14,935 nucleotides of DNA from NCBI GenBank assembly GCA_014885115.2, contig WKLE02000675.1, positions 16,708 through 31,642 of the forward strand, given 5' to 3'. The notes beneath the pieces were generated by a model. That model was not told where the DNA came from, ran no database searches, and saw only the letters and a list, made by a program, of their open reading frames with translations. Both the position numbers and the translations under genes were made by a program. This stretch comes from Asterionellopsis glacialis (taxonomy: Eukaryota; Bacillariophyta; Plagiogrammaphyceae; Rhaphoneidales; Asterionellopsidaceae). Below, piece by piece: positions 1 through 7,661 of the stretch; positions within the stretch are counted from its first letter, which is position 1, and every line of letters starts with the position of its first letter.

Positions 1-272
1 TCTAAAACAGAAATCTGGGAAGAGACAGTATCAGAGAAAGTGATACACACAAAGGTTCTATTTCCAGGAATTCCATGGGAAATTAAGGGAAATGAAAACC
101 AACAAGTAATTACTAATACTTGTCCTCTTGATTCAGTAATAACCATGCTGTATCTTCTTCACAGATTGAAATTATTAGCCAAGCCAATGGTTGAAGCAAC
201 AAAAGAATATAGTATTATATGCCAATCTTTTTGACCAGATTACTTTGGATTGAACATGTTTTTCTTTATTGT

Positions 273-326
273 GGTTCTTCAAGGAACTTGAGAATGGATG
301 GTTCTTCAAGGAAATTAAGAATGGAA
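273..326 (+). repeat. Two-copy tandem 27-bp repeat
   Basis: Bases 273-299 and 300-326 are direct repeats matching at 24 of 27 positions. The unit is nine codons, so in frame 3 it duplicates GSSRNLRMD as GSSRKLRME without shifting the frame. It lies inside the decayed coding region. Confidence 0.85.
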
Positions 327-878
327 TCTGAAAGGGATCTTTACGGTGGATGTGATATGTACTTTGATAGTATACATGGTGTAAAAGAATCAACTACATT
401 GTTGTTTGAAAAAAGGAAGCAGTGTGTAAGAGAGGGAGGTTGTCTTAACCCTCCTCCTATGATATCTAAAAGATATTAAGTCAACCAAAATAAAAAGGGT
501 GATATCATCATTACCAAAAAATCATCAAGCAATATTCTACCACTTGATGTGTTCTTCTGAATCTTGGAGATCATTTAAAGTTCAGGGATAAAAAAACTTC
601 ATTATCACCAAATAACTTAATTTCCAACAAAGCAGTACCTACCACTAATTCAGATGTGAAGTCACAATGGAAACAATTCACAAGCAAAGGTAACAAAAAG
701 AATGGCAAGAGCAACACAAGCAGGGAGTCTAATTTAGGAATTTATGATCTCAGATCTACTCAAGAAAAGGTTCCTCTGAAGGATTTTCATACTGTGATAC
801 GTCTTCAAATTTGGATAAAAGTAGAAAACCAATGTGTAAGGGATGCAATAGAAGAATTAGTTATATGACTGATAGGGT

Positions 879-882
879 NNNN
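879..882. other. Assembly ambiguity (NNNN)
   Basis: Four undetermined bases sit inside the decayed left-hand coding region, between two segments open in frame 2 (548-868 and 869-1009). They make the reading frame across this point uncertain. Confidence 0.99.
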
Positions 883-1192
883 CCATGCTGGGTGTATTGA
901 CAGAATTTCTTCTCATACACAGAAGAGACAATTTCTTGAACAGGATTGGGACATTGAGAAATTTTTGACTGTGGTAAAAAAACCCAAAGGCAACAAGGAT
1001 AAAAAATAAGTGGTAAACAGACATTAGGCTTGTTAGGGGAAAATAACAATTGCATAGTGCGGCAGTGCAGGGCCGATTCATCGAGCGGCTCAATCGTATC
1101 TGTGTCTCTCATCTGCGTGAGTGCCTAGTCGTCCGAATGGAAGTGGTGTGTATTCATGATTCACTCGACTGTCTGGGACATCTGACTGGATG

Positions 1193-1206
1193 ATACATGC
1201 ATGTAT
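1193..1206. repeat. Perfect 14-bp palindrome
   Basis: ATACATGCATGTAT is its own reverse complement. It lies 640 bases upstream of the THF1 start codon. The function is unknown and it may be chance in AT-rich DNA. Confidence 0.8.
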
Positions 1207-1401
1207 TTTTGGGCTGACTCTCACCCAAAATACTGATTCAATCCTGTTTTGTCGTAACGGTATGGCTGGGGAGTGATCCAAACAAAAAAATCCACCTTAT
1301 TTACATCCACTATAATAGTTAGCACAAGATTTTACTAGCAGTTGTGGAGTAGTATTACTTGATGATACTCTGGACAATATGTACCTGGCAAGACTATTCT
1401 T

Positions 1402-1409
1402 TGACGTCA
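1402..1409. promoter_or_regulatory. CRE-type bZIP site TGACGTCA
   Basis: The full palindromic cAMP-response element TGACGTCA lies 428 bases upstream of the THF1 ATG, and an ACGTCA half site follows at 1683-1688, about 145 bases upstream. In the diatom Phaeodactylum, TGACGT/ACGTCA elements mediate CO2/cAMP control of plastid carbonic anhydrase promoters through bZIP factors. Whether these copies act on THF1 is inference. Confidence 0.35.
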
Positions 1410-1829
1410 CTCTGTCTCTGAATCATCACACAAAAAATTGGTCAGACGGCGGCAAACGAAAAACAGCTAAGCAAGAAATTTATCATGTACAAATTGGTAG
1501 ATTTTCTACGAAGCATTTTGTACCAGCTCTATCTTTTTGCAACAGGAAAAACGTGAGAAAACCTGGTTCACTGGGCTTCGCGTTCAGGAGCGCAGGTTTC
1601 CGCCATGAAATATGACTGTATCGTTTGCATGATATCCTACAACATACAGACTGCGCGTGCACAACGTATGTGAGTAAGCAAAACGTCACACAAGAGAACA
1701 GCACATCAACTCACTAGCTTGCCATCGAGTTCTGAGAAAAAAGATTCCGCAGTGATATTGCATTCCTTTAGGCCACAATTAATACAACTCTCCTCCGCAT
1801 CAACCGCTCTCCTTTGTTTGAATAATAAG

Positions 1830-3317
1830 ATGCTTATCAGAAACGCTGCCATTCTCGCTTTGGCTCTTGCCGCTAATAGCAATGCATTCACTGCTCCATC
1901 AACCAGAACTGCTTTCTCTCGTAATGTTGCTGTAAACATTCTCGGCGAAGCTTATGATGCTGGACTTGCCAAGGCTGTTGAAAATGAGGTACGTACAGAC
2001 TGTCATACATCGAGGAAACAACCAGAAAATCAGGCAATAAAGGCTTTTCACGTCGATCCGGATCGACCAAACGTCGACGACGATGGTAACGGCGGTGAAA
2101 GATCCAAGCACGGCGATCGATTAGACGGGGTCTCTTTCTGGTCCAGATCAGCTGACGAGCGCTCTTTCTCAGTACTGATTCTGACTAAGAGAATTCTATC
2201 TAAGTAAAGCATTCGTTATGATTTTCCTCTAATTAACCAGTGATACTCACGCATTCTTTATGTCATTCTTCACTTCTTCCGACAACTTGCACACAACATG
2301 CCACAACCCAACCACAAATCAATCATCAAACTACAATAACCTCATGATAATGGTATTTGTAACACTCGATATATACATGTTGTTACGAACAGGCTAAATA
2401 TGAACCCGGTAAGGCCGATACTGAATTTGCCAGACGTTTCGGAAGTTTGGCCGGAAAGAAGGTCAAGACTGTTGGTGAAGCCTTTGCTGAATTCACTGAA
2501 TACCTTGGACACTCAGTCAATGCTCTTTACAAGAATATGGTTACCGATATTGTTGGTACTACACATTTGATTGTTGTCAATGCTCGATTCCAAAGGGATG
2601 GTGTTTGGTCTCTCGGTATTTTGACTGCCTTGGACTTGTTGTTGAAGAACTACCCCGAACAAGAAATTGGCAAGGAAATCCAATCAGCACTTTTCAAGTC
2701 CATGGGTATGGATGAAGACGAAATCCGTGCTGAAGCCAAGGCTATTGAAGATTGGGCACAGGGCAAAACCAAGGAAGAGGTTGCTGCCGCACTTTCCGGT
2801 GAAGGTGATTCCCCCATCGCCAAGATTGCCGCCAACGCCAAGGGTGATGACTTCTGGATGTACTCCCGTTACTTTGGTCTTGGACTTGTCAAAATCATGG
2901 ACATTGTAGGAATTGAAATGGACAAGGATGAAGTATACCCCGTTATGGAAGAGTGGATGTCTACTCAAATGGGCAAATCCCACTTGACTGCTTGCGTAAG
3001 TACACAATGACTCGTTGTCGTGATTCCACTTTTTCCTTTTATGACTATTTTGAACTTTGTAACACAGGACACGACTCACACACAAATTTCTTTTTTCATA
3101 AACTTTACAGTCCGACAGTGACCTTTACTTCCGCATCAAGGACAAGCTTGATATGATGGAAACAATGATGAAGGAAATTGAAATCAGAGAAAAGAAGCGT
3201 ATGGCTGAACGTCTTGAAGAAAAGGCAGAGGCTGCCCTCCGTCAAGCAGAAAGAGATGCCCAACTGAAGGCAGAAATTGATGCCGAAAAGAAGGACAAAG
3301 AAACTGTTGAGGCATAA
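1830..3317 (+). CDS. THF1: Plastid THF1/Psb29-family protein (three exons)
   Basis: Exons are 1830-1988, 2393-2995 and 3111-3317. Both introns are GT-AG and phase 0, and the joined product is 322 residues. Residues 1-19 form a signal peptide ending NSNA, followed by FTAP at 20-23, the Phe-led cleavage signature of diatom plastid precursors, so import to the plastid is expected. The core (about 70-260) carries THF1/Psb29-like segments such as [14 protein letters not shown] and [16 protein letters not shown]. The charged C-terminal third (about 270-322) looks like the family's coiled coil. In plants and cyanobacteria this family supports thylakoid biogenesis, photosystem II turnover and FtsH protease accumulation. 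Its length is close to plant THF1. The ATG at 1830 is chosen because it begins the signal peptide directly. CRE-like sites lie upstream. Exon 1 joins exon 2 as VENE-AKYEPG. I am fairly sure of the family; exact splice sites are inferred from consensus and frame. Confidence 0.85.
1989..2392 (+). other. THF1 intron 1 (404 bases)
   Basis: The donor is GAG|GTACGT and the acceptor is CGAACAG|GCT. It is much longer than the other introns in the window (115, 154 and 129 bases) and has a relatively GC-rich middle with a 16-bp palindrome. It stays open in frame for 72 codons before a stop at 2205-2207, so retention would give a truncated protein with an extra tail. Confidence 0.8.
2052..2067. repeat. 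Perfect 16-bp palindrome in THF1 intron 1
   Basis: GTCGATCCGGATCGAC is identical to its reverse complement, with no spacer. Just downstream lie GTCGAC (from 2074) and GCGATCGAT (about 2113), giving a local GATC/GTCGA-rich patch. It could be an intronic enhancer or dimeric factor site; this is unproven. Confidence 0.85.
2996..3110 (+). other. THF1 intron 2 (115 bases)
   Basis: The donor TGC|GTAAGT and the pyrimidine-rich acceptor AACTTTACAG|TCC join two complete codons. Splicing restores an open coiled-coil tail ([14 protein letters not shown]...) that ends at 3317. Reading through instead stops at 3008-3010. Confidence 0.85.
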
Positions 3318-3933
3318 ACACCCTTGACATGTTCTTTCTCTCTTTCTCTCTTAAATGTTTTTGAGATTGTGGAGATGTCTCTCTTTCTACAAAATGTGAA
3401 ATATAAAAAGAACAAGAAAGAGAATTTTTTGTATCATTGTGTATGGATTTACATGACACACTCACATACAACAGGGAGAGTGTGTTGTGATGCACAATGT
3501 GACACATCTAGAGAAAAAATTGAACATAAAAAACATACATCCGTCTTTGACTATACACCCCAAAACACAACCACCGACTTTGTATTTACATCCTAAACTC
3601 GCGTAAGCTAAGCTTCAACAAATTATTATTACTTCTGTGGCCTATTTTTAATTTCATCCTGTACCTGAAAACCTTTTTTTATTCTAGATTTAACAATTCT
3701 CGAGCCGCTCAATAAGTGAAAGGAGTAGATGCCGAACTTGGAGGAACAAACATGCTGTAGGAACACACCTCAAGCTCAGTGTGTCGCTGTTACTTGTCTT
3801 TGTTTAGAAAGAACTGACGGTCTTGTGTTCCCCTGTCGCTTTATCCTGAAGGTGATGTAGGGGTTGTATTGGTGGCGCTTGTGGAAGGAAAACAGTGCGA
3901 TACATATGAATTTGTGACTACTATGTGCAGATA
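3318..3933. other. Convergent intergenic region THF1 / PEX4
   Basis: This holds the 3' ends of THF1 (+) and the PEX4-like gene (-). It is AT-rich, with CT-rich tracts just after the THF1 stop and A-rich stretches near 3400. The open frames here are low-complexity and show no family features. I see no gene, RNA or strong repeat. Confidence 0.6.
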
Positions 3934-4533
3934 TTATTGTACGCCAGTCTTTTTCTTTTCCAAGCTCTTCCTTTCGTTGCTCGTCGGCCAAGTCAAAAAC
4001 ATGGCATTCTCGATGGTATACATTCTTGCAGTTGCGTGAAAGGCCAGCATATCACCTCCTCGAATCATATTTCCAGCATCACAATTCAAAGGTGAATCAG
4101 CATCCGGATCACTGAGTAAGGCTAGCACTGCTCGACAGGCAGCTTGCAATCCCCATGCTGGACTCCATTCTTTTTTCAAAATATCCAAACAAACATCACC
4201 TGTCTTGAAGTGTATGTTGGGATGGAATATCTTAGTCACAAATGTAATCGTAGGTGGTCCCAGGGGATAGTCAGTACCACATTGTATCGCCAATTGAAAC
4301 ACACCACCCTCGTAGGGTGTATCGACAGGTCCACGAAGGAGTGCTGTCCATTGGAGGATACTTTCCGAAGGATTCGTTGGACGCAAAAACACATCATCCT
4401 CTTCATCTGCTGCAGTGCTTTTTACATCTACTCCCGTTTTCGTTGAAGTACTACCACCACCAACTGATTGACGTTCCAAATTTTGCAATTCCTTACGTAA
4501 TCTCTTAGCTGCTGCAAGACCGTGAGCTGCCAT
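3934..4533 (-). CDS. PEX4: Ubiquitin-conjugating enzyme E2, PEX4 (peroxin-4) type
   Basis: This is a single-exon 199-residue E2. It should take ubiquitin from E1 onto Cys115 (GDVCLDIL) and pass it to a target. The UBC fold shows YPLGPP (90-94), the HPN tripeptide at 104-106 that positions the isopeptide-forming site, and the run KEWSPAW after the catalytic Cys. The stretch DADSPLNCDAGNMIRGGD (144-161) resembles the segment that distinguishes plant and yeast PEX4 from other E2s. PEX4 monoubiquitinates the import receptor PEX5 at the peroxisome membrane, anchored by PEX22, so it can be recycled. An acidic linker with a Gly-Ser-Thr stretch (24-48) interrupts the N-terminal helix-to-sheet region, longer than in typical E2s. 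The start is the first Met (ATG complement at 4531-4533), directly before an E2-like first helix (AAKRLRKELQNLE). The PEX4 assignment over another E2 rests on that C-terminal segment; the E2 call itself is secure. Confidence 0.85.
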   Translation of the reverse strand: MAAHGLAAAKRLRKELQNLERQSVGGGSTSTKTGVDVKSTAADEEDDVFLRPTNPSESILQWTALLRGPVDTPYEGGVFQLAIQCGTDYPLGPPTITFVTKIFHPNIHFKTGDVCLDILKKEWSPAWGLQAACRAVLALLSDPDADSPLNCDAGNMIRGGDMLAFHATARMYTIENAMFLTWPTSNERKSLEKKKTGVQ

Positions 4534-5368
4534 GATACTTTTTTTTGCTTGACTTTCTGATGGGTTTTCTCACTTTATCCGTGTGATTTTTCTTGTAGTT
4601 TCTGTTTGGTAATGCTCCTTGATACTGTCACAAGTCAAAGTCCTTCTCTTGTCGTCTTCTCGAATTCTGCCCTCCTCCGTGTTTTTGTCATCGGTTTTGT
4701 CGACTTGCGCAAATTCGAAACGCTGTCTGCGTGTTGTCCGCGTTTTCTTGCACACACGCGCTGACGCTCTCGTAATTCAAACAATTCGGGGTACCCCAAG
4801 ATATACCGGTACCAGCAGAGAGAATTCACAAAGTCAAAAGCTTGCAGAAAAGCTCAGCCGGGATTGGGCTAATATCCATTTTTTTCATTTATCACCATCA
4901 TTATTAAATACTTACTACACCAACACGGGGATTCTCAAACACAGCAGCAACGACATCACAAGAGGCTCCGTCCAAACTGCAGCTTTTTGGTGTGTATCAT
5001 TTTGCAAATAATCTGTAGATGTGCTTCTTCTAAAAATATCGTCGAGCAGGTGTAGATGGTACCTTTTCTAGAAAAACCGAAAACTAACAAAACCAAACTC
5101 ACTTCTACGGGAAGGAAATCAGTATAAAGTAGTCATTGAAACTATTTTCTCTCTAATTATTATTTATTGCAGTTTTGCTAATTATTTTCTAAGGATTGCT
5201 TGCTGTTTTGCTCTATCGTCTATGGTGTAATATACAAATGTCTATAGTTCTATGATTCTTGTTGATTCACGAGGGAATGTCGATTGGAGTGAATTATTAG
5301 AAACAGGATCCAAAACTCTCCTTCCAAGTCTCTATACCGTTCCTTCTCATTGATGGTTCAATGATTTG
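4534..5368. promoter_or_regulatory. PEX4 upstream region and 3' side of the small gene
   Basis: Both flanking genes are on the minus strand, so this holds the PEX4 promoter and 5' UTR (low-coordinate side) and the 3' UTR of the 117-residue gene. GGTACC palindromes occur at 4790-4795, 4808-4813 and 5058-5063. A 130-codon plus-strand open stretch at 4619-5011 contains no ATG and has no domain character. The DNA near 4640-4800 is less AT-rich than its surroundings, perhaps transcribed 5' UTR. Confidence 0.45.
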
Positions 5369-5722
5369 TTAAAGTCCAGCACGACGCATGACTCGTTCAT
5401 ACACAAGGTCAACCATTTCACTTTTGTACGATGATATGGAATCATCAACACCAAAATTAGCTGTATCAACAATTGGAATGATAGATCTTGGACCATCTTC
5501 ATCGTTATCGTTGTTTTCACCATGCGTATAAACTGGAATCGTGCTTCCCGATGATCGTGACACTGATGCGGGTACCGCTGAAGGAGTACCAGTGCCTGTG
5601 TTCGTTACAAGTCCTGGTTGACTACCAATCCGAGCAAAGTTGAGAACACCATGAGACCAAGCCGCCGATTCAAATGGCATTGTCATGGAAATTAAAGCAA
5701 TTAGTAAAGTAGAGCGCATCAT
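5369..5722 (-). CDS. Small secreted or plastid-targeted protein, unknown function
   Basis: This 117-residue single-exon frame starts with two consecutive Met codons. Residues 1-21 (MMRSTLLIALISMTMPFESA + A) form a hydrophobic signal peptide. The predicted cleavage is SAA|W22, and Trp at +1 is a tolerated variant of the diatom plastid signature, so the product is either secreted or plastid-bound. The middle (about 40-80) is rich in Ser, Thr, Gly, Asn and Asp, is probably disordered, and includes an acidic NDNDEDG stretch. The C terminus (about 98-117, SSYKSEMVDLVYERVMRRAG) looks like an amphipathic helix and is the part most likely to be conserved. I recognise no family. It is judged real because of the signal peptide at the first ATG, the clean single frame and the empty DNA around it. 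It lies 835 bases upstream of PEX4 on the same strand and is divergent from the MYND gene. Confidence 0.6.
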   Translation of the reverse strand: MMRSTLLIALISMTMPFESAAWSHGVLNFARIGSQPGLVTNTGTGTPSAVPASVSRSSGSTIPVYTHGENNDNDEDGPRSIIPIVDTANFGVDDSISSYKSEMVDLVYERVMRRAGL

Positions 5723-5814
5723 GGTATATGTTTGTAAATGAGTTGATTTGTTAATCGATGTTATTTGATTCGTTTTATGAATTTTGTGTCGAAGATGTGA
5801 TGGGAACTTGTCAA

Positions 5815-6159
5815 GAGTCTAAAATCCTGCCCGGGTAGTCGTTGAATAAATGCTACTGCGAGACTCCGTGACAGTAGTGTGACTTGATTTGGAATTTCTG
5901 ACTTGATCCCACCAATTGAGAACATCGGCTCAGGCTGAAAATCGGAGTCTTCATTCCGAAAAATCAACTCAGCCAATCAGAGTCATTCCAACACTGCTGT
6001 ACATGACCCAAAACCAAAACAGCGATGCGCTTCAACGCCCGAATGACCAAGTCAGTCAACTCCGATCAGAGTCACTCAGACTCTAGAGACATTTCGTTTT
6101 GTTTGAACGAGGACTGAATTTTTCTCTTCAAGACTGAATCACACACAAACAGTGACTCA
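5815..6159. promoter_or_regulatory. GAGTC/GACTC motif cluster with a TGACTCA site
   Basis: Pentamers begin at 5815, 5862, 5945, 5980, 6069, 6079 and 6154, seven in 345 bases, where well under one would be expected by chance. The last is part of TGACTCA, the classical GCN4/AP-1-type bZIP site. Further copies at 6261, 6526, 6643 and 6719 extend the cluster toward the MYND gene. A regulatory role is inferred from density only. Confidence 0.4.
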
Positions 6160-6210
6160 TACACCCGTGAATTGTCTGTCCGTCTGCTAACAGCACAGAT
6201 AACACCGACC

Positions 6211-6260
6211 GTACCAACCGGTACCAGGGTACCGGTACTACAAGGAAAGGTACCAGGTAC
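6211..6260. repeat. Cluster of GTACC/GGTAC palindromes
   Basis: Fifty bases contain GGTACC at 6220-6225, 6228-6233 and 6249-6254, with further GTACC or GGTAC at 6211, 6234 and 6256. The right end is the odd palindrome GTACCAGGTAC (6250-6260). Related copies are at 4790, 4808, 5058, 7494, 12313, 12608 and 12633. They may be binding sites or short dispersed elements. Confidence 0.75.
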
Positions 6261-6849
6261 GAGTCCCTTTACTTACACAGGGTAGATGCAATATGCTCCG
6301 CTACCAGTTAATGTAGGAGTACTCATATAGACTACCTATCATGTAAGGTATTCAAGATAGTCCATAATATCTGTCTGTCTCTGTTCTGATCATCCAACAT
6401 TTCCATTTTGTACAGTAGATAGACAGAAACAACTCTTGTACCGTACGTACATTTCCTACGTACTTTGGTTATAAATAGTTCTAACCCTTTCGTATTATTT
6501 TTTCGGAGTAGTCGTACGAAAACCCGACTCAAATTATAAGAATTCTTTAGTAAACGAATTTGGAAAAAACAGTGTTGTCATGGCATGTGGGATTGAATTA
6601 ACGTTTAGCTCTATCTAGACCACATTTTACAAAAATACTAGAGACTCCTGGCGGGAAGTTCATAGATGATCATCGAAAAATTTAGATGGGTCTGTAGAGT
6701 TCACCTCTTTTCCTATTTGAGTCGTGCTGAGAATATTTTAACATGTGTCGCTTGGAATCATAATTTCAAAAATCAAGCCCAAGCAGCATAGAACAAGTGG
6801 TTTCAAAGTTGTTTTAAAAATATAGTGCCAGTAAATTTTCTAATTGAGC

Positions 6850-7467
6850 ATGTCTGGAAAGATAATAGTCAATGTCAATGTGACAGCGGACCCTAGAACA
6901 GAAGAGGAGGGTGAACTGTTTGCTGTACCTATTAATTTTACGCTAGAAAATAAACTTACCATGATACGACAACCTACTTGGAATGAAGAAAAGGCTAACC
7001 TTCAAAAAGAAGTAATTGGTCAAGTACTTGAATATCTACTTGCATTGAGAGAATGGCCATGTTCATGTTGTTACAAACGTCCAGCTGTATATATGAGTGG
7101 GTCACCCATATTACGATTCGACCAAGATACTGGCATTATGGGATGGGATACATTAGAAACTCCTCATTGTGCCCACTCAGAATGTATCATGGAAATTCGA
7201 AAACGATATAAGTCATACATGAAAGCATTTCAACGACAAATAGGGAAAGACGTTCCGTGGACACAAATGTGTGGGCATTGCAAACGAATAGGTGTTATTG
7301 ACCACGAGACCACACCTGAGGGTGGACTGTTACGTTGCGGAGGATGCCGGATGGTTTGGTACTGCAATAAGGATTGTCAAAAGGCTCACTGGAAACAAGG
7401 GCATAAAGAAGAGTGTAAAGCTGCTCAATTACGGAAATTAAAGAACAAACCATCATCAAATCTGTAA
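6850..7467 (+). CDS. MYND zinc-finger protein
   Basis: This is a 205-residue single-exon protein. The C-terminal MYND finger has C141-x2-C144, C163-x2-C166, YC172-x3-C176, H180-W and H185-x3-C189, all zinc ligands present. The gap of 18 residues between the first two Cys pairs is longer than usual. MYND fingers bind short proline-containing peptides and act as protein-interaction modules. Upstream, CSCC (71-74) and C-x-H-x2-C (107-112) form a second, unassigned Cys/His cluster that may bind another metal. No SET domain is present, so this is not an obvious SMYD methyltransferase. The ATG at 6850 is used; an in-frame TAA at 6841-6843 closes the frame upstream, leaving only a TTG between. There is no signal peptide, so a nuclear or cytosolic location is likely. 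The target is unknown. It converges with the RRP43-like gene across only 194 bases. Confidence 0.8.
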   Translation: MSGKIIVNVNVTADPRTEEEGELFAVPINFTLENKLTMIRQPTWNEEKANLQKEVIGQVLEYLLALREWPCSCCYKRPAVYMSGSPILRFDQDTGIMGWDTLETPHCAHSECIMEIRKRYKSYMKAFQRQIGKDVPWTQMCGHCKRIGVIDHETTPEGGLLRCGGCRMVWYCNKDCQKAHWKQGHKEECKAAQLRKLKNKPSSNL

Positions 7468-7629
7468 CACTGGGCCTTACTGGACTAGACACCGTACCAG
7501 GTAGGTATCATTGATAAAAATCTAGTCCTCACCAAAAGAGGTTGCGCTGCATATCTAAAAATAGATGATTTTTGTATGAGAGAGAGATGCAGAAATTCTT
7601 TTAATTTCCCGATCAAATGTGTGTCTTTT

Positions 7630-7646
7630 ATTAATTTAAAATTAAT
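7630..7646. repeat. AT-rich inverted repeat between convergent genes
   Basis: ATTAATTT and AAATTAAT are 8-base complementary arms around a single A. It lies 15 bases beyond the RRP43-like stop codon, in the 194-base gap to the MYND gene. It may contribute to 3' end formation on either strand, but AT-rich palindromes of this size also arise by chance. Confidence 0.5.
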
Positions 7647-7661
7647 ATGGATTATCTCCAG

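Larger units (their letters stand above)
1..1009 (+). pseudogene. Decayed coding region, possible mobile-element relic with a USP-like Cys box
   Basis: Protein-like sequence runs rightward but is broken across frames. Frame 1 is open from base 1 to 234 and contains ITNTCPLDSVITMLYLL. Frame 3 is open from 219 to 479 and contains GGCDMYFDSIHGVKES and a C-x5-C pair (QCVREGGCLNP). Frame 2 is open from 548 to 868 and, after one stop and a 4-N gap, continues to a stop at 1007-1009 (HAGCIDRI ... DWDIEKFL). Frame 1 near 835-893 also gives a zinc-finger-like MCKGCNRRI followed by PCW. No single ORF or convincing set of GT-AG introns joins these pieces, so I read it as a degraded gene cut by the window's left edge. 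NTC-x2-D-S resembles the Cys box of ubiquitin-specific proteases (NTCYMNS), and such domains occur in some mobile elements; that link is inference. No terminal repeats or target-site duplication could be seen. A badly assembled live gene is the main alternative. Confidence 0.4.
1010..1829 (+). promoter_or_regulatory. Intergenic region and THF1 upstream region
   Basis: No convincing gene lies here: the short open frames have no domain character and overlap on opposite strands. The stretch separates the decayed region from the THF1 start and must hold the THF1 promoter and 5' UTR. It contains a 14-bp palindrome at 1193-1206, a CRE-type site at 1402-1409 and an ACGTCA half site at 1683-1688. The transcription start cannot be placed from sequence. 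Confidence 0.5.
5723..6849. promoter_or_regulatory. Divergent upstream region: small gene / MYND gene
   Basis: This 1.1-kb stretch holds no convincing gene and drives two genes outward. It contains eleven GAGTC/GACTC pentamers between 5815 and 6723, including a full TGACTCA (6153-6159), a dense GTACC palindrome cluster (6211-6260), an AGTAGTC-type element (6507-6520) and GGCGGGAA (6650-6657). Minus-strand frames at 5761-5976 and 6332-6532 show no signal peptide or domain and are not called. Confidence 0.5.

Noticed and set aside
1010..1300. Possible right end of a mobile element next to the decayed coding region
   Set aside because: No terminal inverted repeat or target-site duplication could be found, and the left end is outside the window.
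1719..2207. 162-codon plus-strand frame covering THF1 exon 1
   Set aside because: It begins at a non-ATG codon upstream and runs into intron 1. The signal peptide starts at the ATG at 1830 and the GAG|GTACGT donor ends the exon at 1988.
3324..3596. 90-codon plus-strand frame after the THF1 stop
   Set aside because: It is low in complexity, has no conserved features and sits in the 3' UTR or convergent gap.
4619..5011. 130-codon plus-strand open stretch upstream of PEX4
   Set aside because: It has no ATG anywhere in the frame, no domain character, and it lies in what should be the PEX4 promoter and 5' UTR.
5761..5976. 71-codon minus-strand frame next to the small secreted-protein gene
   Set aside because: There is no recognisable motif or signal peptide, and it overlaps the GAGTC/GACTC cluster. 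It is more likely promoter or 5' UTR sequence.
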